NCBI GenBank assembly: GCA_947475545.1
Contig: CANJLL010000009.1
Coordinates: forward strand, 37,176 to 101,175
Source of the DNA: Chloroflexota bacterium
GTDB taxonomy: Bacteria > Chloroflexota > Limnocylindria > Limnocylindrales > CSP1-4
DNA: 64,000 nt
Reading direction: 5' to 3'
The notes under the pieces were generated by a model. The model did not search any database, was not told the origin of the DNA, and saw only the letters and a list, made by a program, of their open reading frames with translations. The translations under genes were made by a program, and so were the position numbers. Shown in pieces: positions 37,231 through 46,025 of this stretch. Position 1 is the first letter of the stretch. The number at the start of each line of letters is the position of its first letter.

Positions 37231-38688
37231 ATGCCGTTCAACGACCTGCGCGAGTACATCGACCACCTGGAGGCCAACGGCGAGCTGATGCGGGTGACCG
37301 CCGAGGTGGACTGGAACCTGGAGTTGGGCGCCATCACGCGCCGCTCCATGGACCTGCGCGGTCCTGCGCTCCTGTTCGAGAACATCAAGGACTACCCGGG
37401 GGCGCGGATCTTCGCCAACAGCCTCTCGCGCAACAAGGACCTGCCCTTCAGCCGGATGGCGATGGCGCTGGAGATGGACCCGGCCAGCAGCATGCTGGAC
37501 CTGATCCGGGAGTTCGCCCGGCGCATCCCCAACCTGGTCAAGCCGCGGCTGGTGGAGACGGCGCCGTGCAAGGAGAACATCGTCACCGGCGACGACGTGG
37601 ACCTCTGGAACCTGCCCACGCCGTATCTCCACGGGATGGACGGCGGGCGGTTCGTCGGGACGTGGCACGTGGACGTGACCAGGAACCCGCAGACGGGCCA
37701 CGTCAACTACGGCACCTACCGCCACGTGATCCACGACAAGAACACGCTGGGCTTCTACGCGATGCCCGCGCAGCACGGCCCGGCGCTCTACTACGAGTAC
37801 GAGAAGCGCGGCGAGCCCATGCCCATCGCCCTCTGCTTCGGGACGGACCCGGTGGTCACCATCGTTGGCGGGACATCCGTTGGGCCCAACATCTCCGAGG
37901 TGGAGCTGGCCGGCGGGCTGCGGGGGGCGCCCGTGGACCTGGTCAAGTGCGAGACCGTGCCGCTGGAGGTGCCCGCCTCCTCGGAGATCGTGATCGAAGG
38001 CTGGGCGCTCCCCAACGAGCGCCGGGTGGAGGGGCCCTTCGGCGAGTTCACGGGCTACGCCGCGCCTGACGAACTGCCCCGACCCGTCATCCGCGTCACC
38101 GCGATCACCTACCGCAACAACCCCATCCTGACGATGTCCAACATCGGCAAGCCCTGGAACGAGGACAACGTCCTGGTCTCCGTGGCCGCCTCCGCTGTGC
38201 TGACCGAGGAGCTCCGGCGGCGCGGGATCAAGTTCAAGGACCTGTACGTGGCACCGCCGTCGCAGGCGGTGATCGTCTCGTGCGACCCGCCGATGCACGG
38301 CTACCAGCACACGCTGGCGTCCGCGATCTGGTCGTGCAAGTACGGGCTGATGCGGCCGTACATCTTCATCGTGGGCGAGGACGTGGACGTCACCGACGCC
38401 GAGGACGTCTACTGGTGCCTGACCACTCGCCTGGACCCGGCCCGCGGGATCCACGTCCAGGAGGACACGGTCATGTCCGGCTTCTGGCCGTGGGTGGACC
38501 CGGAGGACCGCAAGATCCGGAAGGGCTCCAAGGTCTACTTCGACGCCACCTTCCCGGCCGAATGGGGGCCCGACTACCGCCCCCAGATCGTGGACTTCAC
38601 GCGCGCCTGGCCCCAGGAGACGCAGGACCTGGTCATGGAGCGCTGGCGCGAGTACGGCTTCACGGACGACCCACGGCTGAAGGGGTAG
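37231..38688 (+). CDS. UbiD-family decarboxylase (second copy)
   Basis: 485 aa, the standard UbiD length. N-terminal MPFNDLREYIDHLEANGEL, Arg-bearing NYGTYRHVIHDKNTLGF and the acidic active-site stretch NERRVEGPFGEFTGY are conserved, as is the C-terminal region with WNEDNVLV. It is more like the canonical enzymes than the 468-aa copy at 27778. It needs prenyl-FMN from a UbiX not present here. It lies between the phthalate-decarboxylase-like gene and the TPP enzyme, in a probable catabolic operon. Confidence 0.88.
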   Translation: MPFNDLREYIDHLEANGELMRVTAEVDWNLELGAITRRSMDLRGPALLFENIKDYPGARIFANSLSRNKDLPFSRMAMALEMDPASSMLDLIREFARRIPNLVKPRLVETAPCKENIVTGDDVDLWNLPTPYLHGMDGGRFVGTWHVDVTRNPQTGHVNYGTYRHVIHDKNTLGFYAMPAQHGPALYYEYEKRGEPMPIALCFGTDPVVTIVGGTSVGPNISEVELAGGLRGAPVDLVKCETVPLEVPASSEIVIEGWALPNERRVEGPFGEFTGYAAPDELPRPVIRVTAITYRNNPILTMSNIGKPWNEDNVLVSVAASAVLTEELRRRGIKFKDLYVAPPSQAVIVSCDPPMHGYQHTLASAIWSCKYGLMRPYIFIVGEDVDVTDAEDVYWCLTTRLDPARGIHVQEDTVMSGFWPWVDPEDRKIRKGSKVYFDATFPAEWGPDYRPQIVDFTRAWPQETQDLVMERWREYGFTDDPRLKG

Positions 38689-38756
38689 GCCAGGCAGGGG
38701 TAGCGCGGCGCCGGGCGCGACCCCTTGGGCCCGCGCGGGGTGCGTATCCTGTCGGC

Positions 38757-40523
38757 ATGAGCGAAGACGTCGAACCGCGCGCCGCCACCTGGACCCAGTC
38801 GAACGCGGAGACCGTGGGGGAGGCGGTCGTGGCTGCCGTGGCCGCCGGCGGCGTGGACCACCTGTTCTTTGTCTCGGGTTCGGAGATCGCGTTCCTCCAG
38901 GAGGGGATCGCCAAGGCCCGGGCGTTGGGCCGGCCCGCGCCCAGGCTCATCTCGGTGCCCCACGAGCACCCGGCCCTCTGCGCGGCACTTGGGTATGCCG
39001 CCGTGAGCGGCAAGCCGGCTATGACCGCGGTCCACGTGGATGCGGGGACGCTCCATCACGGCGGGGCGCTGAGCACTGCCGCGCACGCCGGCCTGCCCGT
39101 CGTCATGACCGCGGGCGCACCGCCCGTCGCCTACACCGGCTCCATGCCCGGGAGCCGCGACGACGGCGGCCACCTATGGGCGCAGGAGGTCTTCGACCAG
39201 CACGCGATCGTGCGCAACTACGTCAAGTGGGACCACCAGCTGACCTGGCAGGACAACCCGGGCACGGTCATGAGTCGGGCGATCCAGGTGGCCCGAAGCG
39301 GCCCGGCCGGGCCGGTCTACGTCTCGTTCCCCAAGGAGCTGGCGTTCCAGCCCGTGCGCGACGGGGGGCGGTTCCCGTCCGCGGACCAGCTGGGCGTGCC
39401 GGTCCCGCCGGCGCTGGACCATGACGCGGCCCGCGAGATCGCCGAGCGGCTGGTCCGGGCGGCGTGCCCGGTCGTGGTCACGGGACGGTCCGGGAAGGAC
39501 CAGTCGTCCGTGCCGGCGCTCGTGGCGCTGGCGGAGCTGCTGGGGATCGGGGTCGTGGACGGCGCGCGCCGAAGCTACCTGTGCTTCCCCCTGAAGCACC
39601 CTTTGGCGCAGGCGACGACGCTGCTGCCGAAGGCCGACGTGGTCCTGGCACTGGACGCCTTCGTCCCGTGGGTGCCCGGCCGAAACAACCCGCCCGCCTC
39701 AGCCTGGGTCGCCGCCGTGGGGCCGGACCCCACCGCCGCCCGCACGCCCACGTTCGAGTTCACGGCCGACCTCCGGGCCACCGCCGACCCCAACCGCGCT
39801 GTCCGCGCGATCCACGCTTGGGTGGAGCGGCTCATGGACGGGCCGGCGCGGGAGCGGGCACGGGCGCGTTCGGCCGCCCTCGCCGAGGCCCATGCGAAGC
39901 GGGGCGCGGCGCTCGTGCTGGAGGCCGAGAAGGTCGCGACACGCACGCCGATGGCCCCGGAGTGGGTCAGCTACCAGGTCGGCCAGCTCCTGGACCAGCA
40001 GTCGTTGCTGATCGACGACACCCTCGCCGGGCCTCGCACGCGCGATTTCATCGCGATGGATCGGCCGGGCTCGCTGCTCTCCAACCCCGGGTCAAGCGGC
40101 GGCTGGGCCGTGGGGGCGGCGTTCGGGGCCAAGCTGGCTGCGCCCGACCGCGACGTCATCGCACTGACCGGCGACGGCTTCTACATGTTCGGCACGCCCG
40201 GGCCGGCGCTGATCGCGGCATCCCACTACGGCGCGCCCTTCATGGTCGTGGTCTACACGAACCGCAGTTACACCACGGGCACCACCCGGGTGGGCCTGGC
40301 GTACGGTCGGGACGGCTACGCGGCCAGGGCCGGCTACGAGGGCGGCTACACGGACCCGCCGATCGACTTCGCGAAGGAGGCCGAAGCGGCCGGGGCCTAC
40401 GGCGAGACGGTCCGCGACCCGGGCGAGGTGGCCGCCGCCCTGCGCCGCGGCCTGGCCCGCACCCGCGCCGGCCAGTGCGCCGTGATCTCCATGTGGCTCC
40501 CCCGCCTGGAGGCGGAGGACTAG
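38757..40523 (+). CDS. Thiamine pyrophosphate-dependent enzyme (acetolactate synthase/benzoylformate decarboxylase-like)
   Basis: 588 aa from ATG 38757; TATCCT ends 6 nt before it, a leaderless arrangement. Three-domain TPP fold: N-terminal pyrimidine-binding domain with the catalytic Glu (VPHEHPALCAAL), central domain, and C-terminal PP domain with the metal motif LTGDGFYMF...VVVYTNRSYTT (GDG-x-N). 2-Oxo acid decarboxylation or C-C ligation is expected. A second family member at 54555 is only distantly similar. Confidence 0.85.
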   Translation: MSEDVEPRAATWTQSNAETVGEAVVAAVAAGGVDHLFFVSGSEIAFLQEGIAKARALGRPAPRLISVPHEHPALCAALGYAAVSGKPAMTAVHVDAGTLHHGGALSTAAHAGLPVVMTAGAPPVAYTGSMPGSRDDGGHLWAQEVFDQHAIVRNYVKWDHQLTWQDNPGTVMSRAIQVARSGPAGPVYVSFPKELAFQPVRDGGRFPSADQLGVPVPPALDHDAAREIAERLVRAACPVVVTGRSGKDQSSVPALVALAELLGIGVVDGARRSYLCFPLKHPLAQATTLLPKADVVLALDAFVPWVPGRNNPPASAWVAAVGPDPTAARTPTFEFTADLRATADPNRAVRAIHAWVERLMDGPARERARARSAALAEAHAKRGAALVLEAEKVATRTPMAPEWVSYQVGQLLDQQSLLIDDTLAGPRTRDFIAMDRPGSLLSNPGSSGGWAVGAAFGAKLAAPDRDVIALTGDGFYMFGTPGPALIAASHYGAPFMVVVYTNRSYTTGTTRVGLAYGRDGYAARAGYEGGYTDPPIDFAKEAEAAGAYGETVRDPGEVAAALRRGLARTRAGQCAVISMWLPRLEAED

Positions 40524-40530
40524 ACTCCCG

Positions 40531-40586
40531 CCGGTTCGGCCGTCCCAACTCCGTCTAGTGCTTGTGGGCGCGACATCTGGCAGGAA
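40531..40586 (+). repeat. 56-bp dispersed repeat, copy A
   Basis: The last 30 bp (40557-40586) match 41764-41793 at 26 of 30 positions and the preceding 26 bp are also related (CCGGTTCGGCC shared). With copy C it flanks the secreted-protein gene in direct orientation. Confidence 0.55.
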
Positions 40587-40620
40587 GGCCGAGGTTCAGC
40601 GCCAAGTCGCTGGATGACGG

Positions 40621-40668
40621 TCCGCGACGAGCGGCCTCCGCGACGAGCGGCCTCCGCGACGAGCGGCC
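40621..40668. repeat. 16-bp tandem repeat, three copies
   Basis: TCCGCGACGAGCGGCC repeated at 40621, 40637 and 40653, in the spacer before the secreted-protein gene. No function seen. Confidence 0.85.
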
Positions 40669-40719
40669 CTTGACGCTCGGCGCGGGGGAGGGGCAGGATC
40701 GCGCACGGAGGCGTTCGAG

Positions 40720-41604
40720 ATGCGCATTCGGGGTGGAATGAGTCTGGCCGCCGTGGTGGCCGTCGGCGTGCTGGTTGCTGGCCGCGCGGCGAGCCCGCCG
40801 CCGCCGTCGATCACGGGCACCGCGCCACCGACGTTGGCCCCGTCCCCGACGCCTGCCTCCATCGCGACCCCGGCCCCGGCCTCCTCGGCCCCTTCGACGC
40901 CCGAGGCCTCAGCGGCCGCCTCCGCCTGGCCCACCTACGACCCGGCCTCGCTGCTCGGCGATCACCTGACCTGCTTCGGTCAGGGATCCCCCACATTCAC
41001 CGTCTCCCAATGGAATTCGGCCCCGGTCGTGACGCCGGCCGATGTATCCCCCGAGGCGCAGGCATTGCGAAAGGCGCAGAGCCCGGGCAACGGCCTGGGC
41101 CAGTTGGTTTGGCGCCGGATTGTCACGACCGCCGACGCCATCCTGTTCGCGGCTGCGACCGGTTCGGAAGCACCGGAGCAGGCCATTGCCATGGCATTCA
41201 GCGTGGCCTCGGCGCGCTCGGACAACTGGCAGTGGCAATCCTTGGGGAACTGCGCGCTCCGCCTGGCCGTAGGTCCCGATCGTTCCGTCGCGGACGTGTT
41301 CCTCGCCCCCGGTGCGCCGCCGGCACTCACTGATCGAGTGGTCCACCTGATGATCCGGGAGTCCGTCTGCGCCAGCGGGCAGTCGCCGCCAAGCCGCGTC
41401 GTGCCGCCCACCCTCCGGTTGTCCACGGGTTCCGTGACGGTCCTGATCACGATCACCACACGCCCGGGGCCCCAGGACTGCATCGGGGTGGATCCCGTGC
41501 CCTACGACCTGGTCTTGCCGGAGCCGTTGGGTGACCGAAGCGTCCTCGATGGTTCATGGGTTCCGGCTGCCCCGATCGCGAAGCCGGTCGGCTGCTGCGG
41601 GTAG
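40720..41604 (+). CDS. Secreted hypothetical protein with Pro/Ala/Thr linker
   Basis: 294 aa from ATG 40720 with GGAGG 8 nt upstream. A signal peptide (SLAAVVAVGVLVAGRAA) is followed by a ~45-residue Pro/Ser/Thr/Ala linker, as in surface proteins, and a ~220-aa domain with six or more cysteines and no recognised family. The C-terminus ends GCCG. Lone gene, flanked by dispersed repeats in a catabolic region, with no clear partner. Confidence 0.65.
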   Translation: MRIRGGMSLAAVVAVGVLVAGRAASPPPPSITGTAPPTLAPSPTPASIATPAPASSAPSTPEASAAASAWPTYDPASLLGDHLTCFGQGSPTFTVSQWNSAPVVTPADVSPEAQALRKAQSPGNGLGQLVWRRIVTTADAILFAAATGSEAPEQAIAMAFSVASARSDNWQWQSLGNCALRLAVGPDRSVADVFLAPGAPPALTDRVVHLMIRESVCASGQSPPSRVVPPTLRLSTGSVTVLITITTRPGPQDCIGVDPVPYDLVLPEPLGDRSVLDGSWVPAAPIAKPVGCCG

Positions 41605-41607
41605 GAC

Positions 41608-41637
41608 TTCCTGTCAGACGCCGCGCAGGGGAGCACT
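41608..41637 (-). repeat. 30-bp dispersed repeat, inverted copy B
   Basis: Reverse complement of this segment shares AGTGCTC and the 17-bp GCGGCGTCTGACAGGAA with copy C at 41764. Together B and C form an imperfect inverted repeat around 126 bp with no gene. Confidence 0.6.
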
Positions 41638-41737
41638 AAGCACGATATCGGGTCGGGACCGGCGTCCTAGCTCGCCTCGTGCGTCTCGATTCGTGCACGG
41701 CTGAGCGTGCGTGTGCGCATCCGAAGGCTCTCAGGAC

Positions 41738-41793
41738 CCGGTTCGGCCAGCCGGAACCTGCTGAGTGCTCGTGGGCGCGGCGTCTGACAGGAA
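41738..41793 (+). repeat. 56-bp dispersed repeat, copy C
   Basis: Direct repeat of copy A (40531-40586) and partly inverted repeat of copy B, located just downstream of the convergent 2Fe-2S subunit stop. Confidence 0.55.
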
Positions 41794-41826
41794 ACCGCGC
41801 CGCGGCGACGGCGCCGGTGCCTTGAG

Positions 41827-42318
41827 CTACGCGCCCTCGCGCTCCCCGTCGGCCTTGACCCGCGCCCGGGCAGCCGCGTCCTGGACCGCATCGATGATCT
41901 TGAGGTAGGAGCCGCAGCGGCACAGATTGCCCGCCAGCCCGTGGCGGATCTCGTCGTCGGATGGGTCCGGGTTCTCGGCGAGCAATGCGCCCGTCGCCAT
42001 CAGGAACCCCGGCGTGCAGTACGAGCACTGGAACGCCGTGTGGTCCACGAACGCCTGCTGGAGGTCGGACAGCTCGCCGTTCGGCCCCGTCAGGCCTTCG
42101 ACCGTCTCCACCGTCAGTCCGTCGCACAGCCCGGCCAGCGTCAGGCAGGACGAGACGATCTTCCCGTCCGCCACCACCGTGCACGCCCCGCACATCCCGA
42201 TGCCGCACGCCTCGCGCACGCCCATCAGCCCCAGCTCGCGGCGAAGCAGCTCCAGGAGCGTCTCGTGCGACCGCGGGGAGACTTGGCGCACGCGCCCGTT
42301 GACCGTCAGCTGGATCAC
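41827..42318 (-). CDS. 2Fe-2S subunit of a xanthine dehydrogenase-family hydroxylase
   Basis: 163 aa from GTG 42318 with AGGAGG 8 nt upstream. Plant-type [2Fe-2S] site CGIGMCGACTVV...C and the second all-helical site CSYCTPGF...CRCGSY are complete, as in CoxS/IorA/NdhS subunits. It passes electrons from the molybdenum subunit, whose stop codon overlaps this start by 4 bp. No FAD subunit is found nearby. Confidence 0.9.
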   Translation of the reverse strand: MIQLTVNGRVRQVSPRSHETLLELLRRELGLMGVREACGIGMCGACTVVADGKIVSSCLTLAGLCDGLTVETVEGLTGPNGELSDLQQAFVDHTAFQCSYCTPGFLMATGALLAENPDPSDDEIRHGLAGNLCRCGSYLKIIDAVQDAAARARVKADGEREGA

Positions 42319-44720
42319 GCGGACGCCTCCTTGCCAGACGTGCTGGCACCGCCGGCGCCGGCGCCACGCCCGCCGCCCGGCGCCCCGCGGTCCCGTTCGT
42401 GGATGAGCCGGAGCACCCGCTCCGGGGTCAGTGGCAGGTCCACCACCCGCACCCCCAGCGCCTGCGCGACCGCGTTGGCGATCGCCGGCGCGACGGCCGG
42501 GAGCGGCGTCTCGCCCAGGCCGTGGACGTCGATGGAGTCCGGGATCTCGATCATCGTCTGGCCGAACGCGCGCGGCACGTCCAGGAACGACGGGATCATG
42601 TAATCGGACAGGTTGGGGTTGGTGAGCACGCCCTGCTCGTCCCAGACCAGCTCCTCGAAGAGCGTCTGGCCCACCCCGAACAGTGACGCGCCCAGCACCT
42701 GGAGCTCGCAGTGGATGGGGTTGATCATCCGGCCGGGATACAGCCCCATGTGGAGCTGGAGGACCGTGACCTTGCCGGTCTCCTGGTCCACCTCCACCTC
42801 GGCCCCGCAGATCGCGGGATGCCACTGGGGCGAGGCCACGCCCTGGCCGGTCTCCACGTCCAGCTTCACCTTCACCGGCTCGTGGCCGCTGCCCACCAGC
42901 GAGCCCACCTTGGAGGTGGTGACGATCTGGGCGAATGTCAGCCGCCGCCCCGGCGAGCCCTTGACGACGACCGCGCCGTCCTGGATCTCCAGGTCCCCGG
43001 CCGCGGCCTCCAGCTGCGAGGCGGCCAGGTCGATCAGCTGCTGCTTCACGGACTTCACCGCGCGCCGGATGGCCCGGCCCATGAAGTTGGTGGAGCGGCT
43101 GGCGGCGGTCATCTGGTCGAACGGGGTGTTGGCGGTGTCCGGCGTGGAGACGCGGACGCCGCTAAGGGGCAGCGTCGCCTCGTGGGCGGCGATCTGGGCG
43201 AGCACGGTGAGCGCCCCCTGGCCCATCTCCACGGTGGAGGTGAGCACGTTGAGGGACCCATCCGCGTTCAGCTTCACCACGGCGTTGGCGCCGTACGAGG
43301 CCGTGCCCTTGATGATCGCGGCCAGGCCCTTGCCGCGGACCCTCGCGCCCGCGCCCGCGCTCGCGCCCGCGGCCGTACCTGTAACCGTTCCCGCGCCGGG
43401 CCCCCGCGGCGCCGGCGGCCACGCCCACCCGATGTGCTCAGCCGCGTCCCGGAGCAGCTCCGAGTAGTGGAGGTTCTCCGCGATGGTCTCGCCCGTGGAG
43501 AACTGGTCGCCGGGTTGGAGAACGTTCTTCAGCCGGAGCGCCAGCGGGTCCATTCCCAGCGCCTCGGCGATGGCGTCCATCTGCTGCTCGTGCGCCCAGG
43601 CGACCTGGGGGATCCCGTAGCCACGGAACGCCGATGCGGGCAGGGTGTTGGTGTACACGCCGTACGAGTCGACGTGGATGTTGGGCACCCGGTACGGGCC
43701 GGTGGACGCGTAGCCGCGGTAGATCTTCTCGGGCGTGTTGAGCGAGTACGAGCCGCCGTCGTAGTAGACGTCCGCCTCGTGGGCCACCAGCGTCCCGTCG
43801 CGCATCACCCCGCTCCGAATCCGGATCCGCGAGGGGTGCTTCCCGGCGGTCACGAACTCCTCGGCGCGCGTCAGCGAGACCCGGACGGGGCGCCGCGTCC
43901 TGCGCGCCAGGATGGCCGCCAGCGGCTCGCACATGGGGTCGATCTTCCCGCCGTAGCCGCCACCCAGGGTGGACACGATCACCCGGACATCCGAGATGTT
44001 CATCCGCAGGATGCCGGCCACGTATGCGCCGCACGACGACGGCGCCTGGATCGACGACCAGATGGTCATCTTCCCGCCCTTGTAGTCCGCGACGGCGTTG
44101 TGGGTCTCGAACGGGACGTGGGCGACGCCCGGCGTGGTGTACGTCCGCTCGACGACGACCTCGGCCTCGGCGAAGCCGGCCTCGATGTCGCCCCGGCGGA
44201 GCTTGTACACGTGGATGACGTTGGTGTCCTCCAGGCCAGGCTGGCGGGCCACGATGTCGGGACGGAAGGATTCCAGGTGGCGCTTGCCCGGGTGGAGCAA
44301 TGGAGCGCCGGGGGCCAGCGCACCCTCGATGTCGAAGACGGCTGGCAGGACCTCGTACTCGACCTCGATCAGCTCCACGGCGTCGCAGGCCTGGTCGTCC
44401 GTCTCGGCGGCGACGATGGCGACGGGGTCGCCCACGTAGCGGGCCTTGTCGATGGCCAGCGGCGCGCGGTCCTTGATGAACGGCCCGAACCAGGGCTTGA
44501 GGCCGGGATCCGCGGCCAGGTCGGCGCCCGTCAGCACGGCGACGACCCCTGGGGCGGCGAGCGCCTTCGACGCATCCACACGGATGACGCGCGCGTGTGC
44601 GTGCGCTGAACGCAGGATCCGCGCGTAGAGCATCCCGGGCAGGGTCAGGTTCTGGGCATAGTCGATGGTGCCGGTGATGCGCTCATAGGCATCGACCATG
44701 GGAACCCGTTCGCCGATCAA
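42315..44720 (-). CDS. Molybdopterin-binding large subunit, xanthine dehydrogenase family
   Basis: 801 aa. I place the start at TTG 44720, which has GGGGGAGG 8 nt upstream and restores the family N-terminus LIGERVPMVDAYERITG; ATG 44699 is internal to this motif. Ald_Xan_dh_C-type N-domain, then the Mo-binding domain with GGGYGGK, AFRGYGIPQ and the active-site Glu in HGLGETPLPAV. The CoxL signature AYXCSFR is absent, so this is not form I CO dehydrogenase. It hydroxylates an aromatic or N-heterocyclic substrate or oxidises an aldehyde; which one is unknown. Low-complexity Ala/Gly insertions lie near residues 430-445 and at the C-terminus. Confidence 0.87.
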   Translation of the reverse strand: MIGERVPMVDAYERITGTIDYAQNLTLPGMLYARILRSAHAHARVIRVDASKALAAPGVVAVLTGADLAADPGLKPWFGPFIKDRAPLAIDKARYVGDPVAIVAAETDDQACDAVELIEVEYEVLPAVFDIEGALAPGAPLLHPGKRHLESFRPDIVARQPGLEDTNVIHVYKLRRGDIEAGFAEAEVVVERTYTTPGVAHVPFETHNAVADYKGGKMTIWSSIQAPSSCGAYVAGILRMNISDVRVIVSTLGGGYGGKIDPMCEPLAAILARRTRRPVRVSLTRAEEFVTAGKHPSRIRIRSGVMRDGTLVAHEADVYYDGGSYSLNTPEKIYRGYASTGPYRVPNIHVDSYGVYTNTLPASAFRGYGIPQVAWAHEQQMDAIAEALGMDPLALRLKNVLQPGDQFSTGETIAENLHYSELLRDAAEHIGWAWPPAPRGPGAGTVTGTAAGASAGAGARVRGKGLAAIIKGTASYGANAVVKLNADGSLNVLTSTVEMGQGALTVLAQIAAHEATLPLSGVRVSTPDTANTPFDQMTAASRSTNFMGRAIRRAVKSVKQQLIDLAASQLEAAAGDLEIQDGAVVVKGSPGRRLTFAQIVTTSKVGSLVGSGHEPVKVKLDVETGQGVASPQWHPAICGAEVEVDQETGKVTVLQLHMGLYPGRMINPIHCELQVLGASLFGVGQTLFEELVWDEQGVLTNPNLSDYMIPSFLDVPRAFGQTMIEIPDSIDVHGLGETPLPAVAPAIANAVAQALGVRVVDLPLTPERVLRLIHERDRGAPGGGRGAGAGGASTSGKEASA

Positions 44721-44858
44721 GGGCCCGTCCTCCCCCCGTCGCGTTGGCCAGCGTGGCAAGCCAGCGGAGTATAGGCCTGCGGGAATCGGTTGCAACCGTC
44801 GCCGGGCCGGTGCTACGGTGCCCGCTTCCGTCCCGGCCAGCTTCTCGGAGGGCGCCTC

Positions 44859-45512
44859 GTGACCCGGTTCATCGACCTGACCCACCCTTTGGGCCCCGAC
44901 GCGAACGTCCCGCCCGGCCTCCCCCAGCCGTCGGTCGACACGGTGCGGACCATGGCCAGCCACGGGCGGAACAGCTCGGTCTTCACGGTGCCCGCCCACA
45001 CCGGCACCCACCTGGATGCGCCCTGGCACGTCTCGGACACGGGCGGCGACATCAACAGCATCGGGCTGGACCGCCTGATCGGCCCGGCCGTGGTCTGGGC
45101 GTTCGCACAGGGCGACGAGCCGTCCGGAATCGGGCCGGCGGAGCTGGAGGCATCCACCCCCGCGGTCCAGCCCGGCGACGCCGTGCTGCTCTCCACCGGG
45201 TGGGCGAAGAAGTACGGGACGCCCGCCTATCACAAGCGCCCGTGGCTGACGGTGGATGGTGCGATCTGGCTGCGCGAGCACGGGGTCCGGCTGGTGGGGA
45301 TGGACTTCGCCAACCCGGAGCAGCCGCCCTCAGCGCACCAGATGAGCATGGACTTCCGGGATCATCACGAGCTGCTGGACCACGGGGTCCTGATCGTGGA
45401 GAACGTGGCGGACATGTCGGAGATCCATGGGCAGCGGGTGCGGCTCTTCGTGACCGCCGCACGGGTGGTGGGGATCGATGGCTTCCCGGCCCGGGTGTTC
45501 GCGGAGGTCTGA
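44859..45512 (+). CDS. Cyclase-family protein (kynurenine formamidase-like metal hydrolase)
   Basis: 217 aa from GTG 44859 with CGGAGGG upstream; the track start 44790 is too early. The metal-binding signature HTGTHLDAPWH (residues ~46-56) is intact, preceded by FIDLTHPLGPDANV. Family members hydrolyse N-formylkynurenine, isatin or related ring compounds. It is divergent from the XDH-family operon (138 bp), so ring hydroxylation followed by ring opening is a possible pathway; that link is inference. Confidence 0.85.
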   Translation: MTRFIDLTHPLGPDANVPPGLPQPSVDTVRTMASHGRNSSVFTVPAHTGTHLDAPWHVSDTGGDINSIGLDRLIGPAVVWAFAQGDEPSGIGPAELEASTPAVQPGDAVLLSTGWAKKYGTPAYHKRPWLTVDGAIWLREHGVRLVGMDFANPEQPPSAHQMSMDFRDHHELLDHGVLIVENVADMSEIHGQRVRLFVTAARVVGIDGFPARVFAEV

Positions 45513-45535
45513 CTCCGAAGGCGTCGCCAGCCCAG

Positions 45536-45617
45536 CCGCGAAGCGGCCGCCAGCCCAGCCCGAAGGGCTGCAATCCCGGCCGCGAAGCGGCCGCCAGCCC
45601 AGCCCGAAGGGCTGGGC
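45536..45617. repeat. 35-bp direct repeat with hairpins; last part a terminator-like stem
   Basis: A 35-bp unit occurs at 45536-45570 and 45580-45614. Each contains GGCCGC-GAA-GCGGCC-type and AGCCC-GAA-GGGCT-type inverted repeats. The last forms a 9-bp perfect stem (45597-45605 with 45609-45617) with a 3-nt loop, 85 bp after the cyclase stop. REP-like; it may terminate transcription from both sides. Confidence 0.65.
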
Positions 45618-45692
45618 CATGGTCCCGGTGGGCCGGGATTACCAGCCCACCGGCATCGATGTGGTCTTCGCGGTCCTGGCCCGCGATCGGTC

Positions 45693-45863
45693 CTAGGGCG
45701 CCCGGCGGAGCACCGCGTCCAGCGTGAGGGGCGTCTGGCTGCCGACGTCGTGCCCTCCGCCCGTGCCCAGGTTCCAGAACGCCGCGCCGGCCGAGCCGTA
45801 CGAGGCCTGCAGGTTGAACATGGTCGTGAAGTTGCTGGCTCGCACCGCGTCGCCCAGCGCCGA
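45693..45863 (-). pseudogene. C-terminal remnant of an unidentified gene
   Basis: The minus strand has a 56-codon open stretch ending at the TAG 45693-45695. Its residues look like genuine coding sequence (FTTMFNLQASYGSAGAAFW, a Gly-rich turn, then TPLTLDAVLRRAP) but an in-frame TGA lies directly upstream and no start or ribosome site is seen. It appears to be the tail of a degraded, possibly secreted-enzyme gene. The parent family is not recognised. Confidence 0.4.
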
Positions 45864-45922
45864 TCAGGCGCTCCGGTATCGGCCCACACATCGTGTGCAT
45901 CGACGCCGGTCGCCCAATCACG

Positions 45923-45960
45923 AGGGGATCCGGAGGGGATCCGGAGGGGATCCGGAGGGG
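45923..45960. repeat. 11-bp tandem repeat (GGGGATCCGGA)
   Basis: Three to four head-to-tail copies of GGGGATCCGGA between the gene remnant and the cupin-operon terminator. No known function. Confidence 0.75.
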
Positions 45961-45980
45961 TCCCCCGGCCTGGAGACGAA

Positions 45981-46012
45981 GAAGGCCCCCACCCTGACGG
46001 GCGGGGGCCTTC
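45981..46012 (-). terminator. Terminator of the Ubl-cupin operon
   Basis: GAAGGCCCCC pairs with GGGGGCCTTC, extended by three more pairs after one mismatch, around a TGAC loop. It lies 14 bp after the cupin stop on the minus strand and is followed by a pyrimidine-rich stretch (TTCGTCTCC). Confidence 0.75.
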
Positions 46013-46025
46013 AGCATGGCGAGGG

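Noticed and set aside
42711-44609. 632-aa plus-strand ORF opposite the Mo large subunit
   Set aside because: Antisense shadow, low-complexity composition, no ribosome site.
42315-44720. Aerobic form I CO dehydrogenase
   Set aside because: The AYXCSFR motif is absent and no CoxM subunit is nearby.
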